From positions 62,001 to 126,000 of the forward strand of contig JBBHKE010001182.1 of assembly GCA_037447655.1 (NCBI GenBank): a stretch of DNA of 64,000 bases, read 5' to 3'. The notes under the pieces are model-generated. The model saw nothing but the letters and a program-made list of their open reading frames with translations. It did no database searches and was not told where the DNA came from. Every line of letters begins with the position of its first letter. The first letter of the stretch is position 1. Shown one piece after another: positions 11,601 to 22,400 of this stretch. The DNA is from Zygnema cylindricum (lineage: Eukaryota > Streptophyta > Zygnematophyceae > Zygnematales > Zygnemataceae). Made by a program: the position numbers and the translations under genes.

Positions 11601-12413
11601 TGAGTTTCTTATCCTGAGTTTGGTTATTTTTTCTTATGGGAGCAGGTACTGAGGTGGCAACAAGGATTGGACTCATTGAAGCTTTTGAATTTCCAAAAGA
11701 ATATAACTCGTGGTACTAGGATGGCTCTGCTTGACATCACAACTATGAGTGTCCTCCGGCCCGATGGTCACATGCAAAACTGGCATGTTCAAGGTGAGAG
11801 TCGCTTTCCTTTGACTATGGATTACTGGTCTTGAGAAAGTCTCTTCTCTGAGTTGTAGTTTAAATGTGTGAAAGAATTAAAAATGCTACACGTTTCTCTG
11901 TTTCCCCGTTTCTTTTGTATTTTCTGCTTTTGAATTAGCATTTATTGTTTTTTACAATCTTGTCTTCTTTTGTAATTACTCCTTTTGACATGTCTCCTTT
12001 TGTATTTATTGCTATTGACAATCCTGTCTCTTTTGTCTTTAAGGCTTTTGATAATCCTGTCTCCATTTGTATTTACTGCTTTTGACAATCTTGTCCCTTT
12101 TTGTATTTACTGCGTTTCTAATTCTGTCTCCTTTTGTATCTACTGCGTTTGACAAATCTGTCTCCTTTTGTGTTTTTCATCTGTTGACAATCCTTTTTCT
12201 GGGTTTGACAATCCTCTCACTTTCTGTGTTTATCGCTTTTGACACCTGTCTCCTTTTGTATTTTCTGCTTTTGACCATCCTGTGGGTGTGCATGCAGGCG
12301 GAAAACTTCCTCCCGGAGCAAAAGACGACTGCACTCATTGGTGTGGTTCAGGTGTTCCGGACATGTGGGTTAAAGCGGTGTACAATTATCTACTTGGTAA
12401 GATTGCCGTATGA
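8675..12413 (+). CDS. TBL/PMR5-like PC-esterase (trichome birefringence-like), spliced
   Basis: Predicted wall-polysaccharide O-acetyltransferase of the plant TBL family, acting in the Golgi. Exons with GT...AG borders and compatible phases: 8675-8744, 9513-9661, 10021-10215, 10529-10687, 10990-11232, 11646-11793, 12298-12413 (360 codons with stop). Exon 1 encodes a hydrophobic signal/anchor (start MDRGAACRIFLVGVALL). Exon 2 holds the TBL N-terminal Cys-rich motif CNTSTGEWV...PLY. Exon 3 holds the GDS box (LIVGDSITSEF) with the nucleophilic Ser. Exon 5 holds SSWWFTGSKEWY. The last exon holds the Asp-x-x-His box in DDCTHWCGSGVPDMW. A short exon is probably missing between 11232 and 11646; a candidate starts near 11402 (GRTRDICRMASIF), but I find no GT donor in the right phase, so the gene may be misassembled, oddly spliced or damaged there. 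The stop at 12411 is reached by reading through the sequence after LL-Gly. Confidence 0.85.
8775..8979. repeat. Intronic minisatellite, four units, TBL intron 1
   Basis: Four diverged units of about 46-55 bp starting at 8775, 8830, 8884 and 8930, each beginning CTGGT and containing TTCAAAT...ATTGTTT. It lies 30 bp inside intron 1 of the TBL gene. Confidence 0.8.
11890..12290. repeat. Intronic minisatellite, about 35-bp units, last TBL intron
   Basis: Roughly eleven decayed units with the core CTGTCTCCTTTTGTATTT then ACTGCTTTTGACAATC. The array fills the intron and runs right up to the acceptor before exon 12298, supplying its pyrimidine tract. Confidence 0.8.
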
Positions 12414-12780
12414 GTTTCGAAGTTCGTTTTGGAATTCTTACCCTATCGATGGGAGGATGTTGGAGAAATAAGTGGAGGACCAAAAGTTCACAGGTGGACG
12501 TGTGGGTTGAAGAGGTGTATAATTATCTACTTGGTACGGTAGTTCTGTGAGTTTTGGAGTTCGTTTTGGAGTTCGTTTTTGAATTCGTTTTGGAGTTTGT
12601 TTTGGAATTCTTATCCTATCGACGGGAAGATGTCCGAGGAAAAAGTGGAGGACCAAAGTTAACAGGTGCACATGTAGGTTAAAGTGGTGTATAATTATAT
12701 ACTTGGTATGGTGGTTCTGTGAGTTTTTGAGTTCGTTTTGGAGTTCTTATCCTATCGATGGGAGGATGTAAGGAAATAAG
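12358..12780 (+). repeat. Tandem triplication containing the last TBL exon
   Basis: Three copies start near 12358, 12494 and 12666 (spacing 136 and 172 bp). Each contains the equivalent of the last exon segment that encodes W-V-x-x-V-Y-N-Y-L-L, followed by GAGTT(T/C)G...TTCGTTTTGGA and ATCCTATCGA(T/C)GGGA. Copy 2 could still encode VDVWVEEVYNYLLG. Copy 3 has a stop in place of Trp. An internal GAGTTCGTTTTG repeat has expanded in copy 2. Copy 1 is the functional one by phase. Confidence 0.88.
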
Positions 12781-13650
12781 TTCGCAAATAGTGTTTACTC
12801 CTCCAGATTTTGGTGTTTGACATTTGAATATTTGCGAAGCTGATAAGAAATCCTTTCAAAGCATCAAAGACGGTAGTCTCGGAGAATCCTTATCAATGTT
12901 TTGCAGTATTAGAATGTTGTTCTTTGAAGAGCTTGAATCATTTACCTTCGGCATCATTTTCAGTATTTATTGAGTTAACCGCCTTGACTCAAATTCATAA
13001 GCGGAGGAGTTCTGAAAAAGTATGGTCGAGTTGATCGACATTTTTTTTTATTTATTCTATAGTTGCATGGTAGACATACACTATATAGTTTATAAGTTAT
13101 ATAGATACTAAGCTATATAGGTTCTAAGCTTGAATAACATCAATAGACAGTTGTTACCCCTGGACTTAGATGGTTTACCATCGTGCTTTTTAATTTATCC
13201 TGCCTCTCATATTTTGGAATAGGAAATGAAGTACAACATACGATATTCCAATGTGATCGTCTTTGCCGTCCACTTTTTTGGTTCCCATGGACTCGAATGA
13301 TTTACCCTTCTTAATAAAGTCTTACGGCTGTTTGTTTTATTGACTCCTCTTGACTTTCAGAAATGGAAGCTGCCTTGGTTGGATGAATCGCATATCGTCA
13401 ATTGTTATTAGAGTTCAACCTTTTTCGGGCAGTCAAAAATGTTTTTTTCTCATCGCACAAAGCTTTTACGGGCAATTAAAACTGTTTTTTTCAGGGTGGT
13501 TGGAAGCTTCACTCTTGTACAACATTTTCAATCAATGGGATCAACACGTAAATTGCTTTCGTGTTTCAATTTTTTGGAAAGATTGCCGATGCGACGCAAT
13601 GAAGCATCTCTACTTTATTGCGATGTCCAATGTGGAAAGATTGCTGTCAC
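12781..13650. other. Intergenic DNA
   Basis: No gene or repeat family recognised. Possible downstream untranslated sequence of the TBL gene at the left side. Confidence 0.5.
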
Positions 13651-13654
13651 TCAG

Positions 13655-14560
13655 ATACTCAATCACTGTCCAATGTTGAAAGATTCTAGTCAGTAAGGCA
13701 CACCAATCAATGCACAATGATGAACGATTACTGTCACTAAAGAGACACTAATTACTATCCAAAGTAAATGATTTTTGTCAGTTAGATCACATCAATCGCT
13801 GCTTAACGTTCAAAGGTTCCTGTCAGTCACACCGATTAGGGTCCAATGTTGAAAAATTCCCGACATTAAAACAAACCGACCAATGTCCATTGTTGGAAAA
13901 CTGCCATTAGTAAGAGATACCAATCACTGTCCAATGTTGAAAGATTTCCGTCACTATGACACTTTGATCCCTGACTATGTTGAAAGATATCCACCATTCA
14001 CTATCCTATGTGAAAGATTTCCATTACTTAAAAATACCGATCAAAGTCCAATGTTGAAAGATTACCGTCACCATGACAAATCAATCCCTGTCCAATGTTG
14101 AAAGATTCCCTTTACTAAGACATAACAAGCACTAACCAATTTTAAAATATTTATGTCACTAAGACACACCAATCAATGTCTGATGTTGGGAGATGCTGCT
14201 CATTAAGAGACACCATTCACTGTCCAATGTTGAAAGATTTCTGTCACTGAAACACGCCAATCAATGTCCAACATTAAAAGATTCTGGTCACTAAGGCACA
14301 ACAGTTATTATTTAATGTTGAAATATTCTCGACACTAAGTCATGCCATTCACTGTCCGATGTTGAAAGACTCTTGTCAGTAAGACACACCGGTCATTGTA
14401 CAATGTGGAAAGATAGTTGCCACACCAATCACTGTCCAATGATGAAAGGTTAGACTCACCGCTCACTAAAACACACCAATCTCTGTGCATCTTAACAAGA
14501 TTCCTGTCGCCAAGACAATCCAATCAATGTCTAATGTTGAAAGATTGCCGTCCGTGACTT
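13655..14560. repeat. Decayed satellite, about 45-bp unit
   Basis: About 20 units of the pattern CACTGTCCAATGTTGAAAGA, then TTNCCGTCACTAAGACA and CACCAAT. Spacing between clear copies is about 44-46 bp (for example 14049 to 14093). Units are strongly diverged, so the array is old. The short frames over it are chance products of the repeat. Confidence 0.85.
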
Positions 14561-15257
14561 TCCATGACCTGAAAATATTGAGGAAATTTATTTGTCGTTG
14601 CGAAAGGTAAATTTGATTTGTCCAATATTCCAAATCTGGATGTTGTGATCCTAAAAAACTAATACGAACCTCTCAAAATTTCACACTTACACTGTTGTGT
14701 CTTAATGAAGGGAAGGTATATGTAGATATGGTGTGTCTTAGTGACGGGTATTTTTTAACTCCTGCCCCTCTCCACCCCTGTCCTCCCCTTCACCTCCCCT
14801 CCCCTCCCTCCATTCCCCCTCCCATCCCTCCCATTCCCCCTCCCCCTCCCCCCCCCTCCCTTTCCGCATCCCCTTCCCCCTCCCCCCCTCCTTCCTCCTC
14901 CCCCTTTAGAGACAATGAGACTGGCAGAGGTGTAGACAAGGCAAATAAACAGACTACACATCAATATTCAACACTAGTGAGAAACTGCGAAACATATTTT
15001 TTGTTTACTGAACATCAAAACATTTGGTAGGAGCTTGATGGATACATGACTTTACAAACAAAACAAAAACAAAAAATTGAACAGCTTTTGTCTTAAAATC
15101 TTCTACTGAACAGAAATGATTTTTTGTATGAGACTTAGATCCCCAAGTCACACACAATCAGACGTTGAGCTCTTACATTGCCTCAGCATCAAATAACGTT
15201 TCGTCCAAATCTTACTATGCAAGATTCTCAATCTCCAAAACACTAAAATGTGTTTAT
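14561..15257. other. Intergenic DNA with CCCCTCC-rich tract
   Basis: A C/T-rich tract at about 14761-14905 (CCCCTCCC and CCATTCCCCC units) yields artificial proline-rich and glycine-rich frames. The rest shows nothing recognisable up to the 3' end of the DUF674 gene. Confidence 0.6.
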
Positions 15258-16425
15258 CTAGTTGAACTTTCCAACTGTCGACACCTTTGCTTTAAAAATT
15301 TTCCCGAAGACGTCATTAAGAACTGTCTTGCTTAAATAGGCTGATCGGACAATCTCAAGAGCCTGGCAACCAACAATGCACAAACACAACACCCAAGGAA
15401 ATTGTAAAAATGTCATTTACAAATAAAATGTAAAAACTTAAAACGAGCATTTCCTACCTGAGGCGACATGCAATCATACTATGAACACAACTAAAAGTGT
15501 AAACTCCTTACCTTCTTCGCATCAATTTCAACCTCAATGCTCTCCAAATCTTCAAGCTTAGAGACTTTCATACGATTCAGCAAACTGAATGTCTTTATTG
15601 TCGAAGCAGGAAACACATCTAAGTTATCGGTGACGATGAATGTGACCGTCTCCTTTACAAAACCCTTCACTGCACCTCCTGCAGTATTCACATTTGCTAC
15701 TGGACCAGAATCGTCTACCAATGTCACTTCCACTGTCATGTTTCCGCTTTTGCAGCCCGTGCAACGAGAGTTGTAATTTGTAGATATCTTGTTGGAACAT
15801 GCATAGCCCGTAGATGGCGCATAACTATTACTGTATGAGCATCGGTAAAATTTCTGAGGGCTGTTGACTGTACTATTATTCGTCAACCGGAACATTGTTT
15901 CACTTGCAGTATTAATAGGAGGTTTCGGTGACACAAACTGCTCTTTATTTTCCAGCAAGTACAGTACTGATCTTGCAGCTTCAATATGCTGCCGTACAAG
16001 TTTATGATTCCTGGCAAATTATCCTGCCCTTGTTTGACTGTTTCATTCTCAAAGAGGACGCCGAAGGTGGTGGAAGCAGGTAGAAGGAGGAGAGAAAAAA
16101 GGAGATCCGTAAAATCCTTTCCTGCTTCCATGTACAGAACTTGTCCACTTGTCTGCAAATAAAGGTGTGAAACCAAAGCATGATTCTCGTTAAATTATTT
16201 TCCTCTTCTTACTTTATTTTATTTTGCCAAAGCAGGAAATCTGCATAAATTTGAAGTGGTTTTTTCTGCATAAACCTGAATTGGCTTCAGGAATATTTCC
16301 TGCATAAACCTGGGTCGGTATTATCTGCATTATCATACTGTCATTGGAACAAACGAAAAAATCACCTTATCTCCAAGAAGACTGATTATAATTGGAGGAA
16401 CGGGAGAAGAAGCTGAAGTAGCCAT
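15258..16425 (-). CDS. DUF674 family protein, three exons, one frameshift
   Basis: Plant DUF674 (PF05056) protein of unknown function. Exon 1 is 16425-16366 (ATG at 16425, MATSASSPVPPIIISLLGDK, donor GTGATT), exon 2 is 16152-15512 and exon 3 is 15362-15258 (stop TAG). Family landmarks: VLYMEAGKDFTDLLFSLLLLP (the usual VLFAEAGKDFVDFLFSLL), NLYGSI, a CTGC pair in place of the CPxC knuckle, GGAVKGFVKETVTFIVTDNLDV, and the end SKTVLNDVF, which matches the usual SKTVLTDVF. Exon 2 is 641 nt, not a multiple of three between two phase-0 borders: the frame changes at about 15960-16000, between NLYGSILKL and SVLYLLENKEQF. Either a recent inactivating indel or a sequencing error explains this. About 267 residues if repaired, a single-domain member. 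Confidence 0.85.
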
Positions 16426-16678
16426 AGTTCTCTGTTTCCTGGTTACACTCTTTTTTTATACGAATCCTGGCTTTTTATCTAATACGCCAATATTGTAATC
16501 AGATTTCTACAGCTCGTAGACAGCTACTTCGTCAATAAAAAAGAAGACCCCTCACTGGCAGAATATGAAATCTGGAAATCATTCCATGGAGTATACTGTC
16601 GTCATTAAGGCAATCTCCGCTGACGTCATCCGTCTCTCTTTCACCTCGGCTTTTGTGCCATCTCATCCGGTTCTGTTC

Positions 16679-16828
16679 CATAGTTCAAAAGTACGCGTTT
16701 TTATTGTAGACCTTTGGTCGGCGCCTTTATCGTAAGTTGTGTTATGGGCTTTTCATGTCATCTTCTTAGATCGCTACTTTAATCAGCCACCGTCCGATCG
16801 TCTAAATCTGACGGTGTAAATAAAAGTT
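16679..16828 (-). mobile_element. Truncated copy of the CATAGTTCAAAAGTA MITE
   Basis: Starts with CATAGTTCAAAAGTA and matches the reverse complement of the right half of the MITE at 37472-37767, up to a TAAATAAAAGTT string. The other terminus is missing. It ends near the TA-flanked element that begins at 16840. Confidence 0.8.
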
Positions 16829-16839
16829 GTACTGTACTG

Positions 16840-17660
16840 TACACCGCCAATCGTTATTAGCGTTGTGTACACTAATTCCGTCCCGTTTTTTTAAAAATTT
16901 TTCTCCATTAGCGTAGTTCATTCTATTTTTTTCTGTATTCTATTTTGGGTTAATTTTCAGGTACCGTACAAAACGTTAGTACGTCATCATGTAATTAGTG
17001 TGGTGTACGGATAGTGCCAGTCCGTACAGAATTGTACCTTTTTAAGTAAAAAGGTACAATTTATTATGTTTAATAGCCGCGGACGCATGAGAATGTGCGG
17101 TCTTAGAAGGGGTTCAATCCGGGTCCTAAAAAATTACGTTCGCACATATTTGACCAACAACCGCATGGTCAACAGTGTGAACGTCAAACATATTCGCATG
17201 TGGAAAGTCATTTTTCTAGTAAATGAACGTAACTGAATGCAATGTCGCGGCGGCGTATAACTGTAACTTTCATATATACAATTTCAACACCGAGTAGGTT
17301 CCTTGTAAGCACTTATAGTTACTAATAATGCTATTTTATGGTTATGGTCCATTTAGCGTAAAAGTTTATTGTATTAAGGTGAAAATGGTCCCATTTAGTA
17401 TAAATGTCCATTGTAATATGGTGTCGAACACAAAATAAAGTAAATGTTTATGTTAATACGGGGTTGATGTGCCAAAAAACCCTAAATTAAGGTTGTTATT
17501 CGTATTTTTTAGAATAAAACAACATCATTTGGCGTTGGTGATATTTGGGGATAGGAAACGCCAAATGCGAACAGTCCATAAAAAAAAGAATTCGTTTTTG
17601 GCGAATCACAACCATCCGTTTTTTGGTGGAATTTGTACGGCGTTATTTTGACAAATAATT
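16840..17660. mobile_element. Partial TA-flanked inverted-repeat element and adjoining spacer
   Basis: The left end reads TACACCGCCAATCGTTATTA, the terminal motif of the family found complete at 34366-35290 and 35294-35473. Interior strings such as GTACCTTTTTAAGTA and GCGGCGGCGTA are shared with the copies near 31.9-32.2 kb. I did not find the matching right terminus, so the extent is uncertain. No coding capacity. Confidence 0.5.
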
Positions 17661-17719
17661 TATTTTGTTCACCGCGAAGCAGATGAACGCTCCGCCGCCT
17701 GCTCCACATTTCATCCATG

Positions 17720-18171
17720 GATTCCTCCCTATCAGCCTACCATTTCCTCATCCAGCCACCCTGTCTATTCCATATCTCCTTAACTTTATGGTGAATAATG
17801 TTCCCTCTTCCGGTTTGTGTGTCCCTCACCTTCCCCTTGCTCCGCCTCTCCCTCCCCCCCCCTCCCTTTCCTCGCTCTCTACCTCTGCTGCACTCTCTTT
17901 ATTTTCTCCTCTCCCTCTCTCTCCTTCTCAGTGTGTGTCACTTTAATTGTTTACATGTTCTCCACTTGTATTGTTATTCCCTTTCCTTCTCCTCCTCCTC
18001 CTCTACCTCTCTGCCCTTGCCTCTTTCTCTCCCAATCTCCCTCTCCCCCTCTCTCCCTCTGAATCTGCTTCTCCCTATCCGTGAATCCCTCTCTCTCCCT
18101 ATATTCTTATATCTTTCCCTCTTTCCCACACCGAAGGTGCCTATCACACCCCTCTCAATGTGTCTACCTTC

Positions 18172-18202
<31 letters not shown>

Positions 18203-18230
18203 TTTAAATGCCGCCCCTTCGCCCTCAATA
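17720..18230. repeat. Pyrimidine-rich tract with 30-C homopolymer
   Basis: Plus strand almost entirely C/T with CTCTCC and CCTCCC units. 18173-18202 is an uninterrupted run of 30 C. The long open frame here (Leu/Pro/Ser-rich) is a composition artefact, not a gene. Confidence 0.9.
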
Positions 18231-19289
18231 TATTTCATTCCCTTTTCGTAGCTCTCTCGAATTTGTTTCTACGTAGCTGTTTTTTTTTTAACCTTTTGTT
18301 GTATTTTGTTTTATTTGTTTGTTTTGCTGTCGTTCGAATTATGTTGGTTGTGGTCGCTAATTTCTCATCGATTCACGTTTTTTTTTTTGTCTAATTTGTA
18401 GTTGTGACATATGTAATATTCCTTTTACAAATGGAGATAACGGGCATACTATTAAAGTATAAAAGAATATTTTTGAACGATAGGGGGAAAGTGAGGGAGG
18501 AGAGGAAAGAGGGAAGGCGAGGAAAGGAAGAGAGTACAGGTGAGGGAGGAAAGGGGGGAAAGAAAATAAGAGAGATTTTAAAAGAGGTAGGGTATGGGTT
18601 GCTTTGATGTTTATTGAGTTTAGTTTTTTACTACAGAAATGACAAAAATAACTAAAATATGGAGAAATGTAGGTAAGAATAATATTTCGTGTTTTTCTTA
18701 GGGTTGTACATTCGGTAATTATCCGACATAGGATTTCGTTTGTTCAATTTTGAATTATTTTATACATACACTTCCAACTTTTGCACAATTGTTATGTGCC
18801 CCATGAAAGCAATATAAAACAAAAGAATCGGTTGTTTATGGTTTTAATTTATGTTATCCATATTTATGTTTATGTTTATTATTTGTGTTTTTTGATTTTT
18901 GTATCTTATATATTAGTTTGCTCTACGTTTCTAAAATGTGCCTTTTCTTGTTAAAAAGTTATGATCCGAGGTTATTCTGATAACGAGATAAAAAAAATAA
19001 AAAACATTTTAGGACCGATAATGAAATAAGAAAATACAGGAAACAAAAATGAATTCTGATTCTTGTTTGTGATTTCGGTGGACCAAGCTTAAGAGGAGAA
19101 GTGTATAATTTTTATACTATTAATGAAGAAAAAAATAACTTAAGATTACATTTTATTTGTTTGGTCAAAAAATTCGCGATATGCGCGTGACACACAAGTA
19201 ATTTATGGGATATAACTTTTAATACGACTATGTATACCTTCTATCTATATTAGAATCAAAGTTGTATCATTCAGCCACGATATATTTTC
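18231..19289. other. AT-rich spacer
   Basis: No gene recognised. A purine-rich stretch (18480-18600) resembles a decayed GGGAGG microsatellite. Confidence 0.5.
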
Positions 19290-19640
19290 GTCGTTGAATG
19301 TTAGAACTTAGTTTACCATCAAAATTACCATTCAGTGACGAGACGTTCTCGTCGCTGGATTATCGTGTCGACTTTCTACACTTCAGCGACGAAACTGTGT
19401 TGTCGCTAAAACTGTCTGAAGCCGGGACTGACATAATAATGGACTGTTTTTTTTGCCATCCGCAGAATTAAACATGTAACTGACGAAGCCCTAAACACAT
19501 TGAAAACATCTATGCCGAATTTGTGCACTTCAGCGATGAGAATGTGTCGTCGCTAAAACTGCCTAATGCCGAAAAAGAGCTAGCAATCAACTGTATTTAT
19601 CGCCATCTCGGGAATATAACGTGTAATCGACGAAGCCTTA
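19290..19640. repeat. GCGACGA hairpin repeats on the left flank of the pogo-like element
   Basis: Several short palindromes of the form CAGCGACGA-N-TCGTCGCTG, for example CAGTGACGAGACG...TCTCGTCGCTGGAT at about 19330-19360 and CAGCGACGAAACTG...TTGTCGCTAAA at about 19385-19410. They resemble subterminal repeats of plant DNA transposons. Confidence 0.7.
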
Positions 19641-20117
19641 AACACATTGAATACATGTGTAACATCTAATGTCATCAAATTATTTTTCCATACATCATTT
19701 TCAGTAACAAACTTCAAAACGAAAAACAAAGAAGAAGACATTTATATTCAATTCATAAAGGATACAATTTATCCGACATACTTTGACAAACGTTAAGTCA
19801 TCAAAGTTTTTCTCAATACATCATTATCAGTAACAAACTTCAAAATGAAACACCAAGAAGGATACGATTATATTGAAATCATCAAGGATACAATTTTCCC
19901 AACATTCTTTGACAAACGCTAAATATAATTACCACACTAACCATCCAAAATTACTAATAAAAAACTATAAGAAATCAACACTAGTTCTATAATTTTATGA
20001 TAAACCTTGTCCTATTTTCACACACTACACCACTTCTCTATGAAATGACTCAAAATCTTTGGTCTCCCATTCAGCGTCCGTGTCATCGGGGACTACATCC
20101 TCCCGAGTGTTGGCATC

Positions 20118-21782
20118 TTAAATGCCTTCGACAAAATCTCGTGCCACTATAGAGGGAATTGGCACCTCATCGCCTTCGAAATGGCAACGCCATTTCATGA
20201 TGATAACTTGTAAATCCGGGGTGAGCATGCTCTCCTCCCATTTCCCATCCTTTAATGACAATCCACACAGAATCATAGCTTTACATGTGTAACCCATCCC
20301 ATTCTTGTCCTTCATTGCGTTGACTTCGCGAATTGAATCGCGAGCCAGCGTAAGGAAGAAAGCCTTCCCGGGCCCGACAAGCTTCCTAGACCAACCCTTG
20401 TCACTCGGTTGGGACCATGCATGCTTCTCGATGCCGTTCATTTTCCAATCCTCCCATTTCCGCGACCAAACCTCTTTAATTTTCGAAATGACGAAGGAGT
20501 CGGCGGGTTGCACGAGGTGAATCGCGCAAGGAGGGAAGAAGTTTAGTATAGTCCTCTTGGCGAGTAAGACTCGGTTCAACTCCTCAGAATTGTTGTGACC
20601 GCCACAATTGTCGAGGAATATTATTTTTTCACGTCCTTCGCGGTCTCCTTCGTAAGACCTCGGCTCTTCTATCCATTGCGGGAATACAATTTTATCCTTC
20701 TATCCTTTGGGGCCGGTTTGGTAGCAAACTCATACAATAGGAAAAAACAAAGGATAGGGGGAAGGGGTGAATTACGTGAGGGGGAGATAATGAGGAAAGG
20801 AGAGGGGGGGAAGAGGGAGAAATATTGAATGACGGGGAAAGGGACGAGGAGGGAGCATTAAGAACCAATTGGAAAGGGCAAAACATGTATTCATGGAGAG
20901 GATTACGTAAAGATTAGAGGAAACTGAGGGAGATGAACAAAATGTCAAGGATTTAAAATTTAATGAAACTTACCCGGTACATCGTCGTGAAGGCCCTTTA
21001 TCGGGGAATTTCGAGCGCGGTTCGTTAATATTTCGGGCGTTCACCCCCCCCGTGACTCCTACCATCAATGTCATGGACTCTGCGCCGCCCGCAACGTCCG
21101 TGTATATAAGAACCTCGTCGCTGCGAAAGCCTAAAGTCTTTTTGTTGTCCATATTTACAATCAAATGCGTCTCGTCCATGTTCTCCACCAAATCCTTGTT
21201 AAAAATACCTATTATCCACCATAAAAATAGAGAAACGCAAAAGAAAATAAAACACAAGTAAGTACAATGAAAGGGGAAACAAAATACAAAACTTTATATG
21301 ATAAGAAACAAGAAATAGAATGGAAATATGAAGCTTACCTGATTGGAATCCCCTTTTTAGTATGCCAATGTGATATGCCACGGTCTTTCAATGTATTCCT
21401 CCTTCTCTGGACTAAGTTGTAGTTTCCCTTTTTGAGCTCGGGCGACGATGCTATGCTTTTCAAAAAAGTGTTGAATCCAACATCGACTGATTTTTGCCTT
21501 GATCTCTTCACCATTCTCGTCGGTATATTCTGGCGCACCCTCCTTATTCATATCCACGATAATGTGATTTGCCATTTTTCCCACATTGACAGTCGACATT
21601 TTCAATCTGGCCTTTTGGAATCGGAAGAATTCGTCCACTAGTTCCTCGTGAACCTTAACAACCCATGGTAACTCTGTCCTTTCCTTTCTCGGTAACGCCT
21701 TCGTGACCGCCACACTTCTCTTTCCAAATCTCGCGGAAGATAAGGTGAGAGTAGTCTCCCTTATCCCTTTGAGTAGCGCCAC
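20118..21782 (-). pseudogene. Pogo/CENP-B-like DDE transposase, interrupted
   Basis: Cut-and-paste transposase remnant. Exon-like blocks on the minus strand: 21782-21339, 21208-20974 and 20704-20118, joined by GTAAGC and GTAAGT donors. The N-terminal block has a CENP-B-type helix-turn-helix (SRCWIQHFFEKHSIVAR) after a Lys/Arg-rich stretch. Block 2 has NMDETHLIVNMD with the first catalytic Asp and GGAESMTLMVGVTGG. Block 3 has FLDNCGGHNNSEE with the second Asp and HLVQPADSFVISKIKEVW with the third. Two frame changes are visible: near 21380, between EEYIE and VAYHIGILKRGFQSG, and at a G run near 21043-21050. The catalytic residues are kept but the reading frame is not. Confidence 0.8.
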
Positions 21783-21894
21783 CCTTTTTACCCACCACCG
21801 CCTCGTCTTCTGGAACTTTGCGATTGGAGTAAGGAAAGAAAAAAAAATTAGTGACTGAATTATTATGAAGATGAATAACTAAATTAGGCTGGTC

Positions 21895-22165
21895 CTCGCA
21901 GAATTAGCGACAGTAGATTGTCATCGCCTAATTCAGCGACGACAGATGCTCGTCGTTGAATTAGGCGAGTCACCTAATTCACCGACGACAGATGCTCGGC
22001 GCTTAATTAGGCGACGACAATCTGTCGTCGCTAATTCAACGATGACCATCTATCGTGGCTAAATGGCGTAAAACACGACTCCCCTAAGAATCATGGTTCA
22101 ACGACGACTAAAATTTGTCGCTGCTTATGGATGAACCTCTGTCGTCGCTATGTTAAACATGCCCG
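21895..22165. repeat. GCGACGA hairpin repeats on the right flank of the pogo-like element
   Basis: Dense array of GCGACGACA and TGTCGTCGC half-sites in alternating orientation with AATTAGGCGA spacers, mirroring the block at 19290-19640. Together they suggest subterminal transposase-binding repeats of one element spanning roughly 19.3-22.2 kb. Exact termini and target duplication were not identified. Confidence 0.7.
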
Positions 22166-22400
22166 ACTAATTAAAAAAAAAACTTTGTGAGTGTGTGGCG
22201 ACGACAAGATAAGAATACAAAGAAAGAAAATTAATTTGCAAATCACATACATATTGATTTGCGCATTTTTTTTTGAGACAACTCCCGAGTGAGCATCGCC
22301 ACTTGTTCTTGATGGGCGACCAATTGCTTAGTGAGTGCCTCAATTGTTCGTGGCCATTCCTCTTCTGTTAGTGGTGGAGGTGGGGTCAATGGACGCCGAA
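22166..22400. other. Spacer beside the B2 LTR
   Basis: Short minus-strand frame with a Pro run and a heptad-like Glu/Leu/Gln stretch (LTKQLVAHQEQVAMLTREL). It could be an upstream piece of the transposon or unrelated target sequence. Function not assigned. Confidence 0.35.

Noticed and set aside
17798-18394. Open frame of about 198 codons rich in Leu, Pro and Ser
   Set aside because: It runs over a C/T-rich low-complexity tract with a 30-C homopolymer; composition alone keeps the frame open.
20703-20900. GGGGCCGGTTTGGTA string in the middle of the pogo-like gene, reminiscent of plant MITE ends
   Set aside because: No matching inverted end and no target duplication were found; more likely part of an intron.
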